Assembly (NCBI RefSeq): GCF_001625215.2
Contig: NC_030385.2
Location: 10,471,135 to 10,535,134 of the forward strand
From: Daucus carota subsp. sativus
Lineage: Eukaryota > Streptophyta > Magnoliopsida > Apiales > Apiaceae
Direction of reading: 5' to 3'
Length of the DNA: 64,000 nucleotides
This document shows, piece by piece, positions 24,701-35,801 of the stretch. Position 1 is the first letter of the stretch; every line of letters starts with the position of its first letter. Below the pieces are notes generated by a model. That model was not told the DNA's origin. It made no database searches and saw only the letters and a list, made by a program, of their open reading frames with translations. Position numbers and translations under genes: made by a program.

Positions 24701-25062
24701 AAGTAATTGTTTGAAGATGATCAAAGCAATAAGTTACCCTAAAATTTATTATTCGAGTACTTCACTACCAAAATTCACCACCTCAAATTACACAGACCAA
24801 AATTAAAACCCACAAATTAAACTGCATGCCCAGATCGAAACCAATAATTAACCCAAAAATTCAGTAAAAAAAAAGAGAGGAAACATTGAGTAAAGGGTTT
24901 AAGGAGCTGCGAATTGCACAATCACAAACCAAATCAAGAAATTGTTTCAAGAAGTGAAACAACTACAAAGCAAGATAAATGTTTAAATACATTGAACAAA
25001 CACACACACATATAGATTTGGCTAATGAACTGACCAGGGGTATTGTGGAGACCATAATCCAT
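18722..25062 (-). CDS. EMSY-LIKE protein: ENT domain plus plant Tudor/Agenet domain
   Basis: Nine exons splice in phase with GT-AG borders: 25062-25035, 22961-22804, 22721-22398, 22289-22113, 20537-20469, 19662-19438, 19353-19285, 19194-19131 and 18891-18722. The result is 427 aa, the usual size of plant EMSY-like (EML) proteins. Residues 34-108 are the ENT domain (MESQIHQLEQEAYCSVLRAF, then RVSDDEHRELLSTVNADDII). Residues 200-252 are the Agenet/Tudor domain (IGRKVMMRWPADNNFYEAI, then PKEALEWVDL). A helical stretch lies at about 328-365. Family members are nuclear histone readers linked to immunity, floral and seed development. The N-terminal leader is very short, so an exon within the 2-kb first intron may be missed. 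It converges with the bromodomain gene. Confidence 0.93.
21810..21862. repeat. (CA)n(GT)n(CG)n microsatellite in EMSY-like intron 4
   Basis: A CA run turns directly into a GT run and ends in CACGCGCGCGTG. The junction is a self-complementary alternating purine-pyrimidine tract, able to form a hairpin or Z-DNA. It lies in the 1.6-kb intron between the two Tudor exons. Confidence 0.95.
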
Positions 25063-25318
25063 GGAGAAGCAGCAGCAGCAAGTGAATTATATGTATAATT
25101 GTAAGTGAAGATACGGGAGTTGTGTACGAGAAAACCCTAGAACTCAAGAGGGGTTATGACCAAACTCAGATTTTAAGAGATTCTAAGTATGTGTGTTTTG
25201 CTGGGGGCACCACTGCAGTTACAACTTGCAACTCCCAACTAAACAATCGTATGTTTATATGTTATTGTTACTTTGCTTTTCCCAAAAAAACAGAAATTCA
25301 TGTTTCTTTCCCTTTTTT

Positions 25319-26201
25319 AACATAAATATTTAAAATCAAAGTTTAAAATTTATATGTCCGGAACACGATTCTTAAAATTACCAATGTATTCTTTGGATTT
25401 AGCTTTTAAAATGTAATTAATATAGTGTGCTTTTAAAAATTAATATTAATACTTTCAAAAAAAATTTAATATTAATAGGGAAAATAAATTGATATATCTC
25501 TAAACTATTCCACTTTTATTCGATAGGTCCCTGACCAAAAAATTCTCCAAACCGGGTCCTTTAACTTTTCAATTGTTTGTATCAGATCTTTCCGTTGAGT
25601 AGATTCCAACGGACGTTAGAATCTTACTAAGTTGCGATGCATCTTGCTGACATGACGACACATCACATACATTAAAAAAAAAGAAATTAAAGTGAAATTA
25701 AAATAAAATACAAATCACATGCACTACACGTGAGTTTCTAAACGTGTTTATATCCCTAGAACACCAGCAGCTTTTAACATAAATATCCAAAATCAAAGTT
25801 TAAAATTTATATGTCCGGAACACGGTTCTTCAAATTACCAATTCTATATTTTAATGTATTCTTTGGATTTAGCTTTTAAAATGGAATTAATATAGTGTGC
25901 TTTTAAAAATTAATATTAATAGGGAAAATAAATTGATATGTCCCTAAATTATTCCATTTTTATTCGATAGTTTATGAACAAAAGATTCCCCAAACTGCGT
26001 CCTTTAACTTTTCAATTGTTTGTATCAGGTCTTTCTGTTCCGTTAGAATCTTACTAAAGTGGCGACGCATTTTGCTGACATAGCGACACATCACATACAT
26101 TAAAAAAAAGAGAAATTAAACTGAAATTAAAATCAAAAAACAAATCACATGCCCTTCACGTGAGTTTCTAAGCGTGTTTATATCCCCAGAACACCAGCAG
26201 C
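25319..26201. repeat. Tandem duplication of a MULE left arm and its flank
   Basis: About 25319-25773 and 25774-26201 are two direct copies. Each begins TTAACATAAATAT, contains CCGGAACACG and CTTTGGATTTAGC, crosses ATTAATAGGGAAAATAAATTG (the MULE end) and finishes at CACCAGCAGC. They differ by small indels and substitutions, so the duplication is not recent. Confidence 0.85.
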
Positions 26202-27114
26202 TAGGGCCGAGCAAAAAACCGATTTGAAACCGAAACCAGGAAAAACCGGAGAAAACCATCCGAATATAACCGATTTGAAACCAAAACCGAAAAATCAAAA
26301 ACCGAACCGATTTAAATGGTTCGGTTCCGGTTATACCTTCCAACCGAAACGACAAAAACCGAACCGAACCGATTATTAAAATAATAATTAAATAATAAAT
26401 ATTATATATATTTATTAATAATAAATATCTAATTTATTTCGAATTTGAAAATTAAAAAAGCTATTCAAGTTATAAGTTCACATAGTATACAAAAACTACA
26501 AAGTATAATCTCCAGACTCTCCACGTAACTTTCTCAAAATCTTTTACATAGATAATACTGTAATATACTCTGTGAGTTATTACTTGCATATACACCCTTC
26601 TGTTCTTGACATAATTATATCAAGCAGACAGGTAGCCTCTGAAACTTTTTAATTAGCTTCATCAAGCTCAAGCTTTTATACTCTTATATTTTTTTTTCAG
26701 CTGCTTTGTTTTAGTTAGTGGAACACTATCCAGGACTTTGTTTTTTAGATGTTAATAAGGCAATTATCACCAGAAAATAAATACTTTAACACCAGACTAT
26801 GCTCACTGCTTACCATAATCTTTTGAACATTATATAAAATACTATTATTTTTATTAAATTCTAATTTTATATTCGTTATTATGTCTAAATTACGCGCATT
26901 AATTTGTCTCATATATATATTATTTTTCATTCTTATATTTGTCGGTTTTGTAACCGAAACCGAACCGATTATAACCGAACCGGGGTTTTTAAACCGAAAC
27001 TGAAACCGAATCCGAACAGGCGGTTGCGGTTTTCGATTTTAAAAACCGAAGATATATGGTTGCGGTTCCGATTTTATCCGGAAACCGAGCCGAACTGGCC
27101 CATGCTCTCCCCTA
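26202..27114. mobile_element. hAT-type non-autonomous element, 913 bp, perfect 8-bp target duplication
   Basis: The ends are TAGGGCCGAGCA and, inverted, TAGGGGAGAGCA. CCAGCAGC lies directly on both sides (26194-26201 and 27115-27122). Both subterminal regions are dense in ACCGAACCGA and AAACCGAAACC. The middle is AT-rich and non-coding. It inserted into the MULE derivative. Confidence 0.88.
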
Positions 27115-27158
27115 CCAGCAGCCTATGCCCTATGCCGGAACACCTCCCTCCCTCCCTC

Positions 27159-27332
27159 TCATCCTCTGCTCCTTTCTCCACCAGAACTGCAGCTATCGCT
27201 AGCCCGTGCTTTTGAACCACAACTCCCTAACCCTCCATCTCTTTCCATCCTTTCCTCCGCCTGATCTACACATCCCAGTCCCTGCACGAACTCTCCCACG
27301 TGATGAATGTACAGGGTGATTTCAGCTTCCAT
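27159..27332 (-). pseudogene. N-terminal stub of a MULE (mudrA-type) transposase
   Basis: ATG at 27332 opens a 57-codon frame beginning MEAEITLYIHHVGEFVQ and stopping at 27159. The IT-x-IHH-x-G-x-F-V pattern right after the start is typical of plant MULE transposases, which often begin with such a beta-strand domain. The frame faces inward from the right terminal repeat, where a mudrA gene would start. It leads into the hAT insertion and then the left arm, so the catalytic DDE part is gone. Confidence 0.5.
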
Positions 27333-27761
27333 ATCTCTGAATAGATGGCGGGAATGTTTGTGATGATAGTAGTATATGATAGTATGTAGTGTAGTGCGTT
27401 AGTAATATGTAATCGAAGCTGCCCAATCTGATTTACTAATCAAGAACCCTAATTCCCTTTTATGGAATCCTAAACCCTGTTTGTGAATGGAAAGAAATGA
27501 GTGAATCGGGTGCATCTGGGGGTATAAACATTTGCTTTTTAATTTTAATTTTAGTTTTTTTTAATGTATGTACAATCAGCTGATGATGTGTCGCCACGTC
27601 AGCAAGATTCCAACGTCTGTTAGAATCCACTTAACGGAAGGACCTGATACAAACAATTGGAAAAGTTAAAGGACCCGATTTAGGGAATCTTTTGTTCAGG
27701 GACCTATCGAATAAAAGTGGAATAGTTCAGGGACGTATCAATTTATTTTCCCATATTAATA

Positions 27762-28217
27762 TTTTTCTTCATTATATTTAATAAGGAGAGTTTTACTTGT
27801 CATGGTGTGACATAAATAAATAAATTATTTTCTCAGTTAAACGTATTTAACTCATAATCTTTTTTCTAAAATAGATTTAACACATTGTTTCTTTTCATTT
27901 TTAAAATGCTAATCATTCATTTTTCCCTTTAAAATATCATATACCTGAATATAACATTTTTAGTGTTAAGATTTTTTTTTTGTAAGTGTTTTTAGTGTTA
28001 ATATTGAATTGTATTTTGTCCATAATATTATTATTTTTAATAATTTATGCAACTTTTTAGTTTGTATTTAAAACTGTTACTAGGTCAAAAATACTTTGTA
28101 TAATTTTGTATTTAACAATTGTAACTATGAACTCATAACATACTTTCCTACGGTGTCAGTTGATGAGGTAGCTCATCAACGCATGAGATTTTATTACAAA
28201 ATAGGTATTTTATAGAT
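27762..28217. other. AT-rich intergenic DNA
   Basis: Lies between two MULE-type elements. I see no coding frame and no repeat beyond A/T runs. Confidence 0.5.
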
Positions 28218-28309
28218 GGGCAAATTAAATTATAGGTCCTTGGACTATTAACGTCTTATTGTTTAGGTCCCTGAACTAAAAATTTCATATTTTAGGTCAC
28301 TTAACTTTT

Positions 28310-28642
28310 TTGTTTTCCGATCTAAGTCCTTTCGTCTATAAGATTTCAACGGTGTTAACTAGGATTCTTGAGTTTCATATAGATCAAAACAATTTTAAAA
28401 GTGTTAGTGATATCCAAACTCAAAGTTTAAGTAGTCAAATTGAAGTTTGAATCACTAGCGATACTCATATAGTTTGAATCAGTGTCATATGAGTGTCGTT
28501 AGCGACTCTGACTTCAATTTGACTACTTGAACTTGAGTTTGATATCACCAACACCTTCAAAATTGCTTTGATCATTATGAAACTCAAAACCCTAGTTAAC
28601 ATCGTTAGAATCTTTTTGACGGAAGGACTTAGATCAGAAAAG
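28310..28642. repeat. Imperfect palindrome (fold-back arm pair)
   Basis: TCTAAGTCCTTTCGTCTATA at 28320 is mirrored by the inverse of GACGGAAGGACTTAGATC near 28618-28636. Pairing continues through GTTAACTAGG, GAGTTTCAT, GTGATATC and AGTAGTCAAATTGAAG towards a centre near 28475. It is probably a MITE-like unit inside the outer element. Confidence 0.7.
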
Positions 28643-29550
28643 GGCAAATTAATTTTAACGTCCCTGAATTATTGTCACTTTTTTTCTAGGTCCCTGATCT
28701 ATAAATAAAAAGAGAAAAGTAATTGAACTTTTAAATTTTTCTTATCAAAGTCCTTCCGTTAAATTTTTATGAACGTCCGTTACGTTAAGTTTTGCTGATG
28801 TGGCGAACTTAAAAATAAATCAAAAATAGATTTATTCCCTGTAAGCAGCCTCATCCCCTCCAACTCACACTTCTTCCCCATTTCTCCTCTCTCTCTCCCT
28901 CCTCCTTCATTCTTCACCACCGCTGCCAACCAGAAAGTCTTCCAACGGTCTCTCTCTCTCCCTCCCTCCCTCCTTCGCCATGATCGGCGGTTTTTCCGTC
29001 CCTCGACACCATTACCCACAGCAACCTCACCACAATCACAACAGACAACTCATCTCCCTCGCCTGCTGTATTCCCCCCTCCTTCGGCACTTTCTTCCTCC
29101 GCGAGAACCCCGTCGTCGCAGTCGACGGTGGCTCCCTCGCCTCCCTCATTTCAATCGCACGCACCCTTCCTATTTCTCCTTTCCTTCTTTAACCCTCACC
29201 GTTTCTCCCTTCCTTGACCTTCCCTTTTTTCCAACACAACTTAACTTCACAAATTCATCAATACTTTGATTACATATGAATTCTCAGATTCAATTTAAAT
29301 CCCTGGCCCTAGCCTGTTCATATTTGAGGAAAACAAATATCTGTTGTGATGAGTCAGCTATTATTATTTTAATTTCATTTTTTTGTGTTTGCCATGTAAG
29401 CATTGACTAATGGATGTTAGTTGACTTTTAACGGAAGAATCCGAATCGAAAAAGTTTGAAAGTTTAAGGATCGTATTATTACAAAAAATAGGATAGGGAT
29501 CCAGATAATAAACAGCCTATAGTTGAGGGACGTTAGAATTAATTATTTCA
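28643..29550. mobile_element. Inner MULE-like element carrying a GC-rich exon-like insert
   Basis: The left end GGCAAATTAATTTTAACGTCCCTGAA and the inverse right end TGAAATAATTAATTCTAACGTCCCTCAA match. Flanks TCAGAAAAG (28634-28642) and TCAGAAAAC (29551-29559) agree at 8 of 9 bases. The interior 28840-29220 is strikingly CT- and GC-rich compared with its surroundings and looks like a captured gene start (Pack-MULE style). Confidence 0.65.
28980..29192 (+). pseudogene. Captured first-exon-like fragment inside MULE
   Basis: A CT-rich leader (28860-28978), typical of a plant 5' UTR, precedes an ATG in a CGCCATGATC context. The 70-codon frame MIGGFSVPRHHYPQQPHHNH... is His/Pro/Gln-rich, then reads LRENPVVAVDGGSLASLIS before stopping. 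The opposite strand also has an open frame (29019-28780) but of low-complexity Arg/Glu/Gly composition. I do not recognise the parent gene. Composition and position suggest a host gene 5' end carried by the element. Confidence 0.4.
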
Positions 29551-30129
29551 TCAGAAAACGGAAATGTTAAGTGTCCTAAAAACAGAATCTTTAGTTCAGA
29601 AACCTGGACAATAAAACGTCAGTAGTTCAGGGACCTATAATTTAATTTTCTCTTTATAAATTAGCAATTGATAAAATAAGTTAATCTACTGATATAATTA
29701 TTATCTTATAATGATATATAATTAGGTGACACGCTGTAACTATTTTAAGTTATGACAATAACACATGCGAAGCTAAAATCAACGACTATATTTAAGTTAT
29801 AAATAGATGTGAAATAAAATTTTATAAGCTACTGTCCAAATTCATCAACGAATAGTGAAGCAATCTACTAACTGATAATACTGGTTGTTATGCAACTACT
29901 AGTCATATATAGGCTTGCAAACGGATCGGGTTTGGATCGGATCTAGCTAAAATCATATTAGTTCAGTTGATCGAGTGAAAGTTTTTTTACTTCAATAACT
30001 CAACTGCAAATTTTGAGTTAGTTAAGTGATATTTTTAGCCTATTAACTCGATGTAATAAATATGAAACACACTGTTTTATGGTCACTGGATATTCATCCA
30101 ATAGTCAGGAAGCTATGTGTTGGATAAGG

Positions 30130-32026
30130 TGTCCTTCATATATGAGTACATTCCTTTTTATATTCCACTAAATTTTTAAGATATAATATCTTAATAATTT
30201 GAGTAAAAAACAATGATTGGGTTGAAATTTTTAAATATTTGATCATATAAATCAGAGATCTATCAAGACATAGTCAAAACCCGAGAAGTAGTAGTCAGTG
30301 ACACAGTGACCATGTGCATAGCAATCTCAGTAGCCAGAAATATAAAGAAGTAAAATGAGATGCCCAAGTACCCTTCATGAAACTACCATGATCACATTTC
30401 ATATTTTGTTAAATGTTGTAACATGACACAGAGAACTTGTATTTACATGCACAAGAGGAATTGATCTTGTCTTGAGAACATTACAACAACACTATGTGAG
30501 AATAACATCTACTATATACTACCACCTGTGTTCTATTTATTTATGATCTTTAATTGCAGACAGAGGTACTTCACCATGGTCAAAGATTTATAATTTTGTG
30601 GATGCAGAAGAGAGTCACAAGCTTCTGGCCATCATTTCTTGGAACATCCTATATGATTCTTGTTTCTCCAGCAGGAACTTCTCATGGCAGTTTGCAATGA
30701 ACTTATCAGCAAGCTTATCTATCTCATTCATATCTTCGACTTTCGAGTCATCCTCGACCTTGTGCTCAAGCCATTGGAGGTACCCGGATAGCTGTGATGC
30801 TTCTATCTCCTTGCACCCTGGCGATATTATAGAATTCCATGTAGCATCATGATACAATTGGCTAGTGATTGAGGGTACCGGCAACACGTGAGAAGATGTG
30901 CACCAGCTGTTCTGTCGTCTGAAAGAACTGAAAGAAAGCTTGTTCTTGCTGTTTTGGCTCTTTGAGGGTTCTTTAAAGAGTACTGTGAGTTGGATTTCTT
31001 TAGTAAGCTCAATAAGTATAGATTTGGCTCTGCTGGCAGCACGATTGATACGCCTCAAGTGCGACGAGATGAATGAGTGAACAAGACTTTTGAGTTTGAT
31101 GGATCTCAAGGCAACAGGGGAAGTAGAAGATGGAAATTTCAAAGAGAAAACATAAAATGAGTAGGGAGATTTTAGATGAGATGGACCAGCCATTTTTGTG
31201 GAGTGAGATAGCATGTACAGCCTGCTCTGATGTCTTTATAAAGGTCTGGTCATGTTTACCAACCTGCGAGTTGCGTAACCAAAATAAGATAGGTGCGTGA
31301 GCGTGTTTAAGTAAAAAATCCCGCAACAAATGGTATTGGTAAATAACCTTATAACTGAAGTATATGATTGGTGCAGAAGAAAGACATTCATAGTAATATC
31401 TTCCTGTTTTATACTCAAGAAGTCTTTCCAGTTTATATATATAACAAAGACTTGTTAAAATAATGATTAACTCAGATACCACATCCTAATCCTAGCTAGT
31501 AATTTTTATTCAGATACTCAAATGGTCCTTACCTTCATTTTCACATAGGAATAGTCAATATGTTTATGATATAACTCAGAGGCTAGACATTTCCATTGTA
31601 TATTGCCAACCAGCTTCCAAGAATTTCAGGTCATGTCTCCTGTAAATTGTTTACTTCTACTTGGAGTTGTGTAATAATCAACTAGTTATATTAAACATGA
31701 CTTGGTGTTTAACAAAGTTTGCTTCACTGCAGAACACTGAAGTGTAAGTTCTTTGTCATACTTTATTCCACATCCAAGCTGACATAACCCTTGTTTTAAG
31801 ACAATAAGAAAGTCCTCTGGAAACTACAAGAACAATGGCTAAAAGTCACCGATATAATGTTCTTTACATTGGTACATACTTGGAGTTTTTCCTCTCAAGG
31901 CGGGGGATAGGGATGTGTAAGATATAATATGATCAATTCAAATATGCCTTAAAGGTTTACAGGAGTTTGTCAATTGGTATGGCATCACAACTATATATCC
32001 ACAGGGACCGCAAGTTATAAATTAGA
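30130..32026. repeat. Tandem segmental duplication, copy 1 (with DUF761 gene)
   Basis: This block aligns almost base for base with 32027-36412 once the insertion 33552-35973 is removed. Both contain the same promoter and downstream sequence, ending in GGTATGGCATCACAR and CACAGGGAYCGC. Divergence is highest at the outer edges and lowest around the gene. Confidence 0.9.
30615..31193 (-). CDS. DUF761 protein (Avr9/Cf-9-elicited 146-like), copy 1
   Basis: An intronless 192-aa protein; the start is the ATG at 31193 (MAGPSHLKSPYSF), an upstream in-frame extension having only a non-ATG start. The C-terminal ~35 residues (EIDKLADKFIANCHEKFLLE then SYRMFQEMMARSL) are the DUF761 motif. The N-terminal half is basic (SHLRRINRAASRAKSI). 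Family members are small plant proteins, several induced by pathogen elicitors or drought; the biochemical role is unknown. A near-identical paralogue lies 1.9 kb away in the same orientation (32527-33114), differing by a 3-residue Ser/Thr insertion and scattered substitutions. Both frames are intact. Confidence 0.88.
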   Translation of the reverse strand: MAGPSHLKSPYSFYVFSLKFPSSTSPVALRSIKLKSLVHSFISSHLRRINRAASRAKSILIELTKEIQLTVLFKEPSKSQNSKNKLSFSSFRRQNSWCTSSHVLPVPSITSQLYHDATWNSIISPGCKEIEASQLSGYLQWLEHKVEDDSKVEDMNEIDKLADKFIANCHEKFLLEKQESYRMFQEMMARSL

Positions 32027-32526
32027 CTTGCGTATATGCATCACTCGCGTACATTCCTTCTTGATATCTCACCAAATTTAAAAGATATAATATTTTAATA
32101 ATTAGAGCAGAAAACTACGATTGGCTTGGAATTTTTAAATGTCATGTTATCCCAGATCATAAATCAGAGATCTATCAAGACATAGTCAAAACCCGAGAAG
32201 TAGTAGTCAGTGACACAGTGACCATGTGCATAGCAATCTCAGTAGCCAGAAATTTAAAGAAGTAAAATGAGATGCCCAAGTACCCTTCATGTAACTACCA
32301 TGATCACATTTCATATTTTGTTAAATGTTGTAACATGACACAGAGAACTTGTATTTACATGCACAAGAGGAATTGATCTTGTCTTGAGAACATTACAACA
32401 ACACTATGTGAGAATAACATCTACTATATACTACCACCTGTGTTCTATTTATTTATGATCTTTAATTGCAGACAGAGGTACTTCACCATGGTCAAAGATT
32501 TATAATTTTGTGGATGCAGAAGAGAG

Positions 32527-33114
32527 TCACAAGCTTCTGGCCATCATTTCTTGGAACATCCTATATGATTCTTGTTTCTCCAGCAGGAACTTCTCATGGC
32601 AGTTTGCAATGAACTTATCAGCAAGCTTATCTATCTCATTCATATCTTCGACTTTCGACTCATCCTCAACCTTGTGCTCAAGCCATTGGAGGTACCCGGA
32701 TAGCTGTGATGCTTCTATCTCCTTGCACCCTGGCGATATTATAGAATTCCATGTAGCATCATGATACAATTGACTAGTGATTGAGGGTACCGGTAACACG
32801 TGAGAAGATGTGCACCAGCTGTTCTGTCTTCTGAAAGAACTGAAAGAAAGCTTGTTTTTGTTGTTTTGGCTCTTTGAGGATTCTTTAAAGAGTACTGTGA
32901 GTTGGATTTCTTTCATAAGCTCAATGAGTATGGATTTGGCTTTGGTGGCAGCACGATTGATACGCCTCAAGTGTGACGAGATGAATGAGTGAACAAGGCT
33001 TTTGAGTTTGATGGATCTCAAAGCAATAGAAGAAGTAGACGAACTAGAAGATGGAAATTTCAAAGAGAAAACATAAAATGAGTAGGGAGATTTTAGATGA
33101 GATGGACCAGCCAT
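32527..33114 (-). CDS. DUF761 protein, copy 2
   Basis: A 195-aa intronless paralogue of the gene at 30615-31193, starting at the ATG at 33114. The C-terminal DUF761 motif is unchanged. Differences include SSSSTSSIALRS for SSTSPVALRS, RAATKAKS for RAASRAKS and LMKEIQ for LTKEIQ. Conservation of the frame with a clean in-frame insertion suggests both copies are functional. Its upstream region (beyond 33551) was later separated from more distal sequence by the hAT insertion, so distal regulation of this copy may differ. Confidence 0.88.
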   Translation of the reverse strand: MAGPSHLKSPYSFYVFSLKFPSSSSSTSSIALRSIKLKSLVHSFISSHLRRINRAATKAKSILIELMKEIQLTVLFKESSKSQNNKNKLSFSSFRRQNSWCTSSHVLPVPSITSQLYHDATWNSIISPGCKEIEASQLSGYLQWLEHKVEDESKVEDMNEIDKLADKFIANCHEKFLLEKQESYRMFQEMMARSL

Positions 33115-33774
33115 TTTTGTGGAGTGAGATAGCATGTACAGCCTGCTCTGATGTCTTTATAAAGGTCTGGTCATGTTTACTAACCTGCGAGTTGCGTAAC
33201 CAAAATAAAATAGGTGTGTGAGCGTGTTTAAGTAAAAAATCCCGCAACAAATGGTATTGGTAAATAACCTGATAACTGAAGTATATGATTGGTGCAGAAG
33301 AAAGACATTCATAGTAAAATCTTCCTGTTTTATACTCAAGAAGTCTTTCCAGTTTATATTATATAACAAAGACTTGTTAAAATAATGATCAACTCAGATA
33401 CCACATCCTAATCCTAGCTAGTAATTTTTATTCAGATACTCAATGGTCCATACCTTCATTTTCACATAGGAATAGTCAATATGTTTATGATATCACTCAG
33501 AGGCTAGACATTTCCGTTATATATTTCCAACCAGCTTCCAAGAATTTCAGGTAGAGGTGAGCAAAACCGAACCAAACCGAACTAACCGAACCGAACCGTA
33601 CAATTTTGGTTCGGTTCGGTTTGAAATTTTTTAAAACTCCGGTTACTTCGGTTTTCGGTTATAACCGAACTAAAAGTTCAGTTCGGTCCGGTTTTTAAAA
33701 AACAAAACTTCGGTTTAACCGAAATAACCGAAGTTTTATATAAAAATATATAAATTATATTTATATATAATTTA

Positions 33775-34050
33775 GTGGGTCTGAAGGAGGGAGGCCATCA
33801 GGATTGTTTCGAATATGAAACCGGGGAGACTATCCAGAGAGTTTAGTAATCCTTGTTTAAGGAAGCGTCTGTGGTTGAACTCTGTATTAACAAATGTAAT
33901 GAAAATGGCTTTGCTGTAAAGGAGCTTTGCCATCTTCAGCATTGATATGGCTTTGAGTTGGGGAAGCTACGCAAACTACATGAACCTGCTTCGCTTCACA
34001 TTCCGTCCTTTCTAAACAAAAAGTATAGTCAGCTGGAATAGAAAGAAAGA
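33775..34050 (+). pseudogene. Coding-like gene fragment carried in the hAT element
   Basis: One plus-strand frame starting near 33857 reads LFKEASVVELCINKCNENGF, continues to a TGA and then YGFELGKLRKLHEPASLHIP before an amber stop near 34041. An adjacent frame upstream reads GGHQDCFEYETGETIQRV. Composition is balanced, unlike the surrounding AT-rich DNA. I cannot name the parent gene. It looks like a decayed piece of a host gene. Confidence 0.3.
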
Positions 34051-34107
34051 TGAAGTTGAGGGACCAGAAACAAGCACAACAAACTAATGTTTTTCTTTTA
34101 TATAAAA

Positions 34108-35801
34108 CTAGTGAAAAAAGCCGCGCTTCGCGGCGGTGTCATGATCTTTTTTTTAAATTCTGATATGAACTAATGTTATAATAGCATACAAATTCTTTTG
34201 AGTCATCTCCCCGTTAAACATAGCACTAATTAAAAATATTATAATTAGTATAAAAATTTGCTTAAGTGGCTTTCATTTAATATTCTATCAAACTATCAAG
34301 AATCCTTGGATGTATGATATATTAAGGTGTATTATCGTAAAACTTTGTTTGCTTCATAAAAACCGTTTGTTATAAGGTGTGATTACTTCGCGGCGGCGTG
34401 TAATATCTATTCATAAATTATGAAATAGAATAATATATGAAAAAGATTATAATTGGATAAAAATTATTTTGAACCGTGGTCCTGTTTTAACAAAAAAATA
34501 TATTATAACATAGATAAAAAATTTATTTTCGCCACTTCCCGTCAAACATAATACTAATAGAAAAATTATTATAATTTAGATAAAAATTAGTTTGGGCCGC
34601 CTCCCGTGCCCGTCAAACACAATACTAATAGAAAAATTATTACTATTTAGATAAAAATTAGTTTGGGCCGCCTCCCGTGCCCATCAAACATAATACTAAT
34701 CAAGTATCATTTTGATTATCATAAAATCAATATATGATTCTTATTTTATATATCCTATTTATTTATTATTATTTTTATTTAATGATTCCTATTTATTAGT
34801 TAAAAAATATTATTCTTTTATTATTCTAATTTTTGTGCTATTAGTTTTTTTTAATGATTATTATCTTTTTTTTGAATAAATGATTATTATCTTTATAATC
34901 CTTAATTTTCTACTCGAAATTTAAGAAAATTATAAGACTAATCGAAAACAAAAATTGTACGTATTACCTTATAAATTTTAAATATAAATTATATTTTATC
35001 TATGATTGTTAGTTTAGATGAATAAAATCCTATTTCTTTTAGAATTTCTAAATAAGAAGATCCTTGAATTTGATTTTTTGGATTATAATTTTATTTTCTA
35101 TTCGAAATTCAAGAAAATTATAATACTGAATCGAACTATTGTCGAAATTGGTCGTAAGTCCATGCATACTATTTGAATGAGGTTGCGAAGACGTTGTTTT
35201 ATGTTATTTTCTTGTTGATCATTATGGAACGACGTGAGTTTAGCGCTACGAACCTATTTAGACAATGTGAGATTCTGGAAGATGCCGATTTTTATTTTTT
35301 TTAAATATATTATTTGAAAAAAATTAATAAAATAAGATTATAAATTTAACAATTTTTTTTGAAAGAAAAATTTAATAACTTTTGAAAATAAAAATTGTAT
35401 TTTTTAATTATATTTGTTCTATAATTGTTATTTTATAAAATTCAACTACATTATCAATATATTGTATCGAAAATAAGAATTGTATATATTACTTAACAAA
35501 TAGTAACTATAAATTGTATTTTATCTATTATTATTAGTTTAAATAAATATAATCCTATTTTTTTAGGATTACTAAATATAAAAAGAATTGTATCATCTTT
35601 AGAATTCAATAAGAAATACTATTGTATCATCTTTAGAATTATTTGGAATTCAATGAGAAAAGAATTGTATCATCTTTAGAATTTTTGAACCTTATTTTTT
35701 GAATTATAACTATATTTTCTCTCCGAAATTTAAGAAAAATCAGAAGAATGAATCGAGCGATTGTAGAGACGTCCGCATCCTCCTTTATATATATATATTG
35801 A
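34108..35801 (-). mobile_element. Non-autonomous Helitron nested in the hAT element
   Basis: On the minus strand the 3' end has the hairpin GCCGCGAAGCGCGGC (34120-34134), then a short T-rich spacer and CTAG at 34111-34108, followed by T. The other end reads TCAATATATATATATAAAGG, a typical Helitron 5' start, at about 35801. The base before it is T rather than the usual A, so the 5' border may be off by a few bases. The interior is AT-rich with no frames, and it has internal repeats at 34540-34690. Confidence 0.65.

Larger units (their letters stand above)
25922..27752. mobile_element. MULE deletion derivative with 9-bp target duplication
   Basis: The left end GGGAAAATAAATTGATATG and the inverse right end GGGAAAATAAATTGATACG match, and the similarity continues for about 200 bp (GTCCCTGAAC, CCTTTAACTTTTC, CGTTAGAATC, GACACATCA). 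ATATTAATA flanks both sides (25913-25921 and 27753-27761), a perfect 9-bp duplication. A second left end at 25478 has the same flank because the arm is duplicated. The interior contains a hAT element (26202-27114) and a short reading frame like the start of a MULE transposase on the minus strand. Confidence 0.8.
28218..29652. mobile_element. Outer MULE-like element of a nested pair
   Basis: The left end GGGCAAATTAAATTATAGGTCC and the inverse right end GAGAAAATTAAATTATAGGTCC match. Similarity continues inward (GTCCCTGAACTA, CACTTAAC, CGTTTTC). Flanks TTTATAGAT (28209-28217) and TTTATAAAT (29653-29661) agree at 8 of 9 bases. It contains a ~325-bp fold-back segment (28310-28642) and a second complete element (28643-29550). 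Confidence 0.7.

Noticed and set aside
30598..30852. Plus-strand 84-aa frame, repeated at 32510-32764
   Set aside because: It is antisense to the DUF761 C-terminal coding region in both duplicates; its conservation follows from the sense gene.
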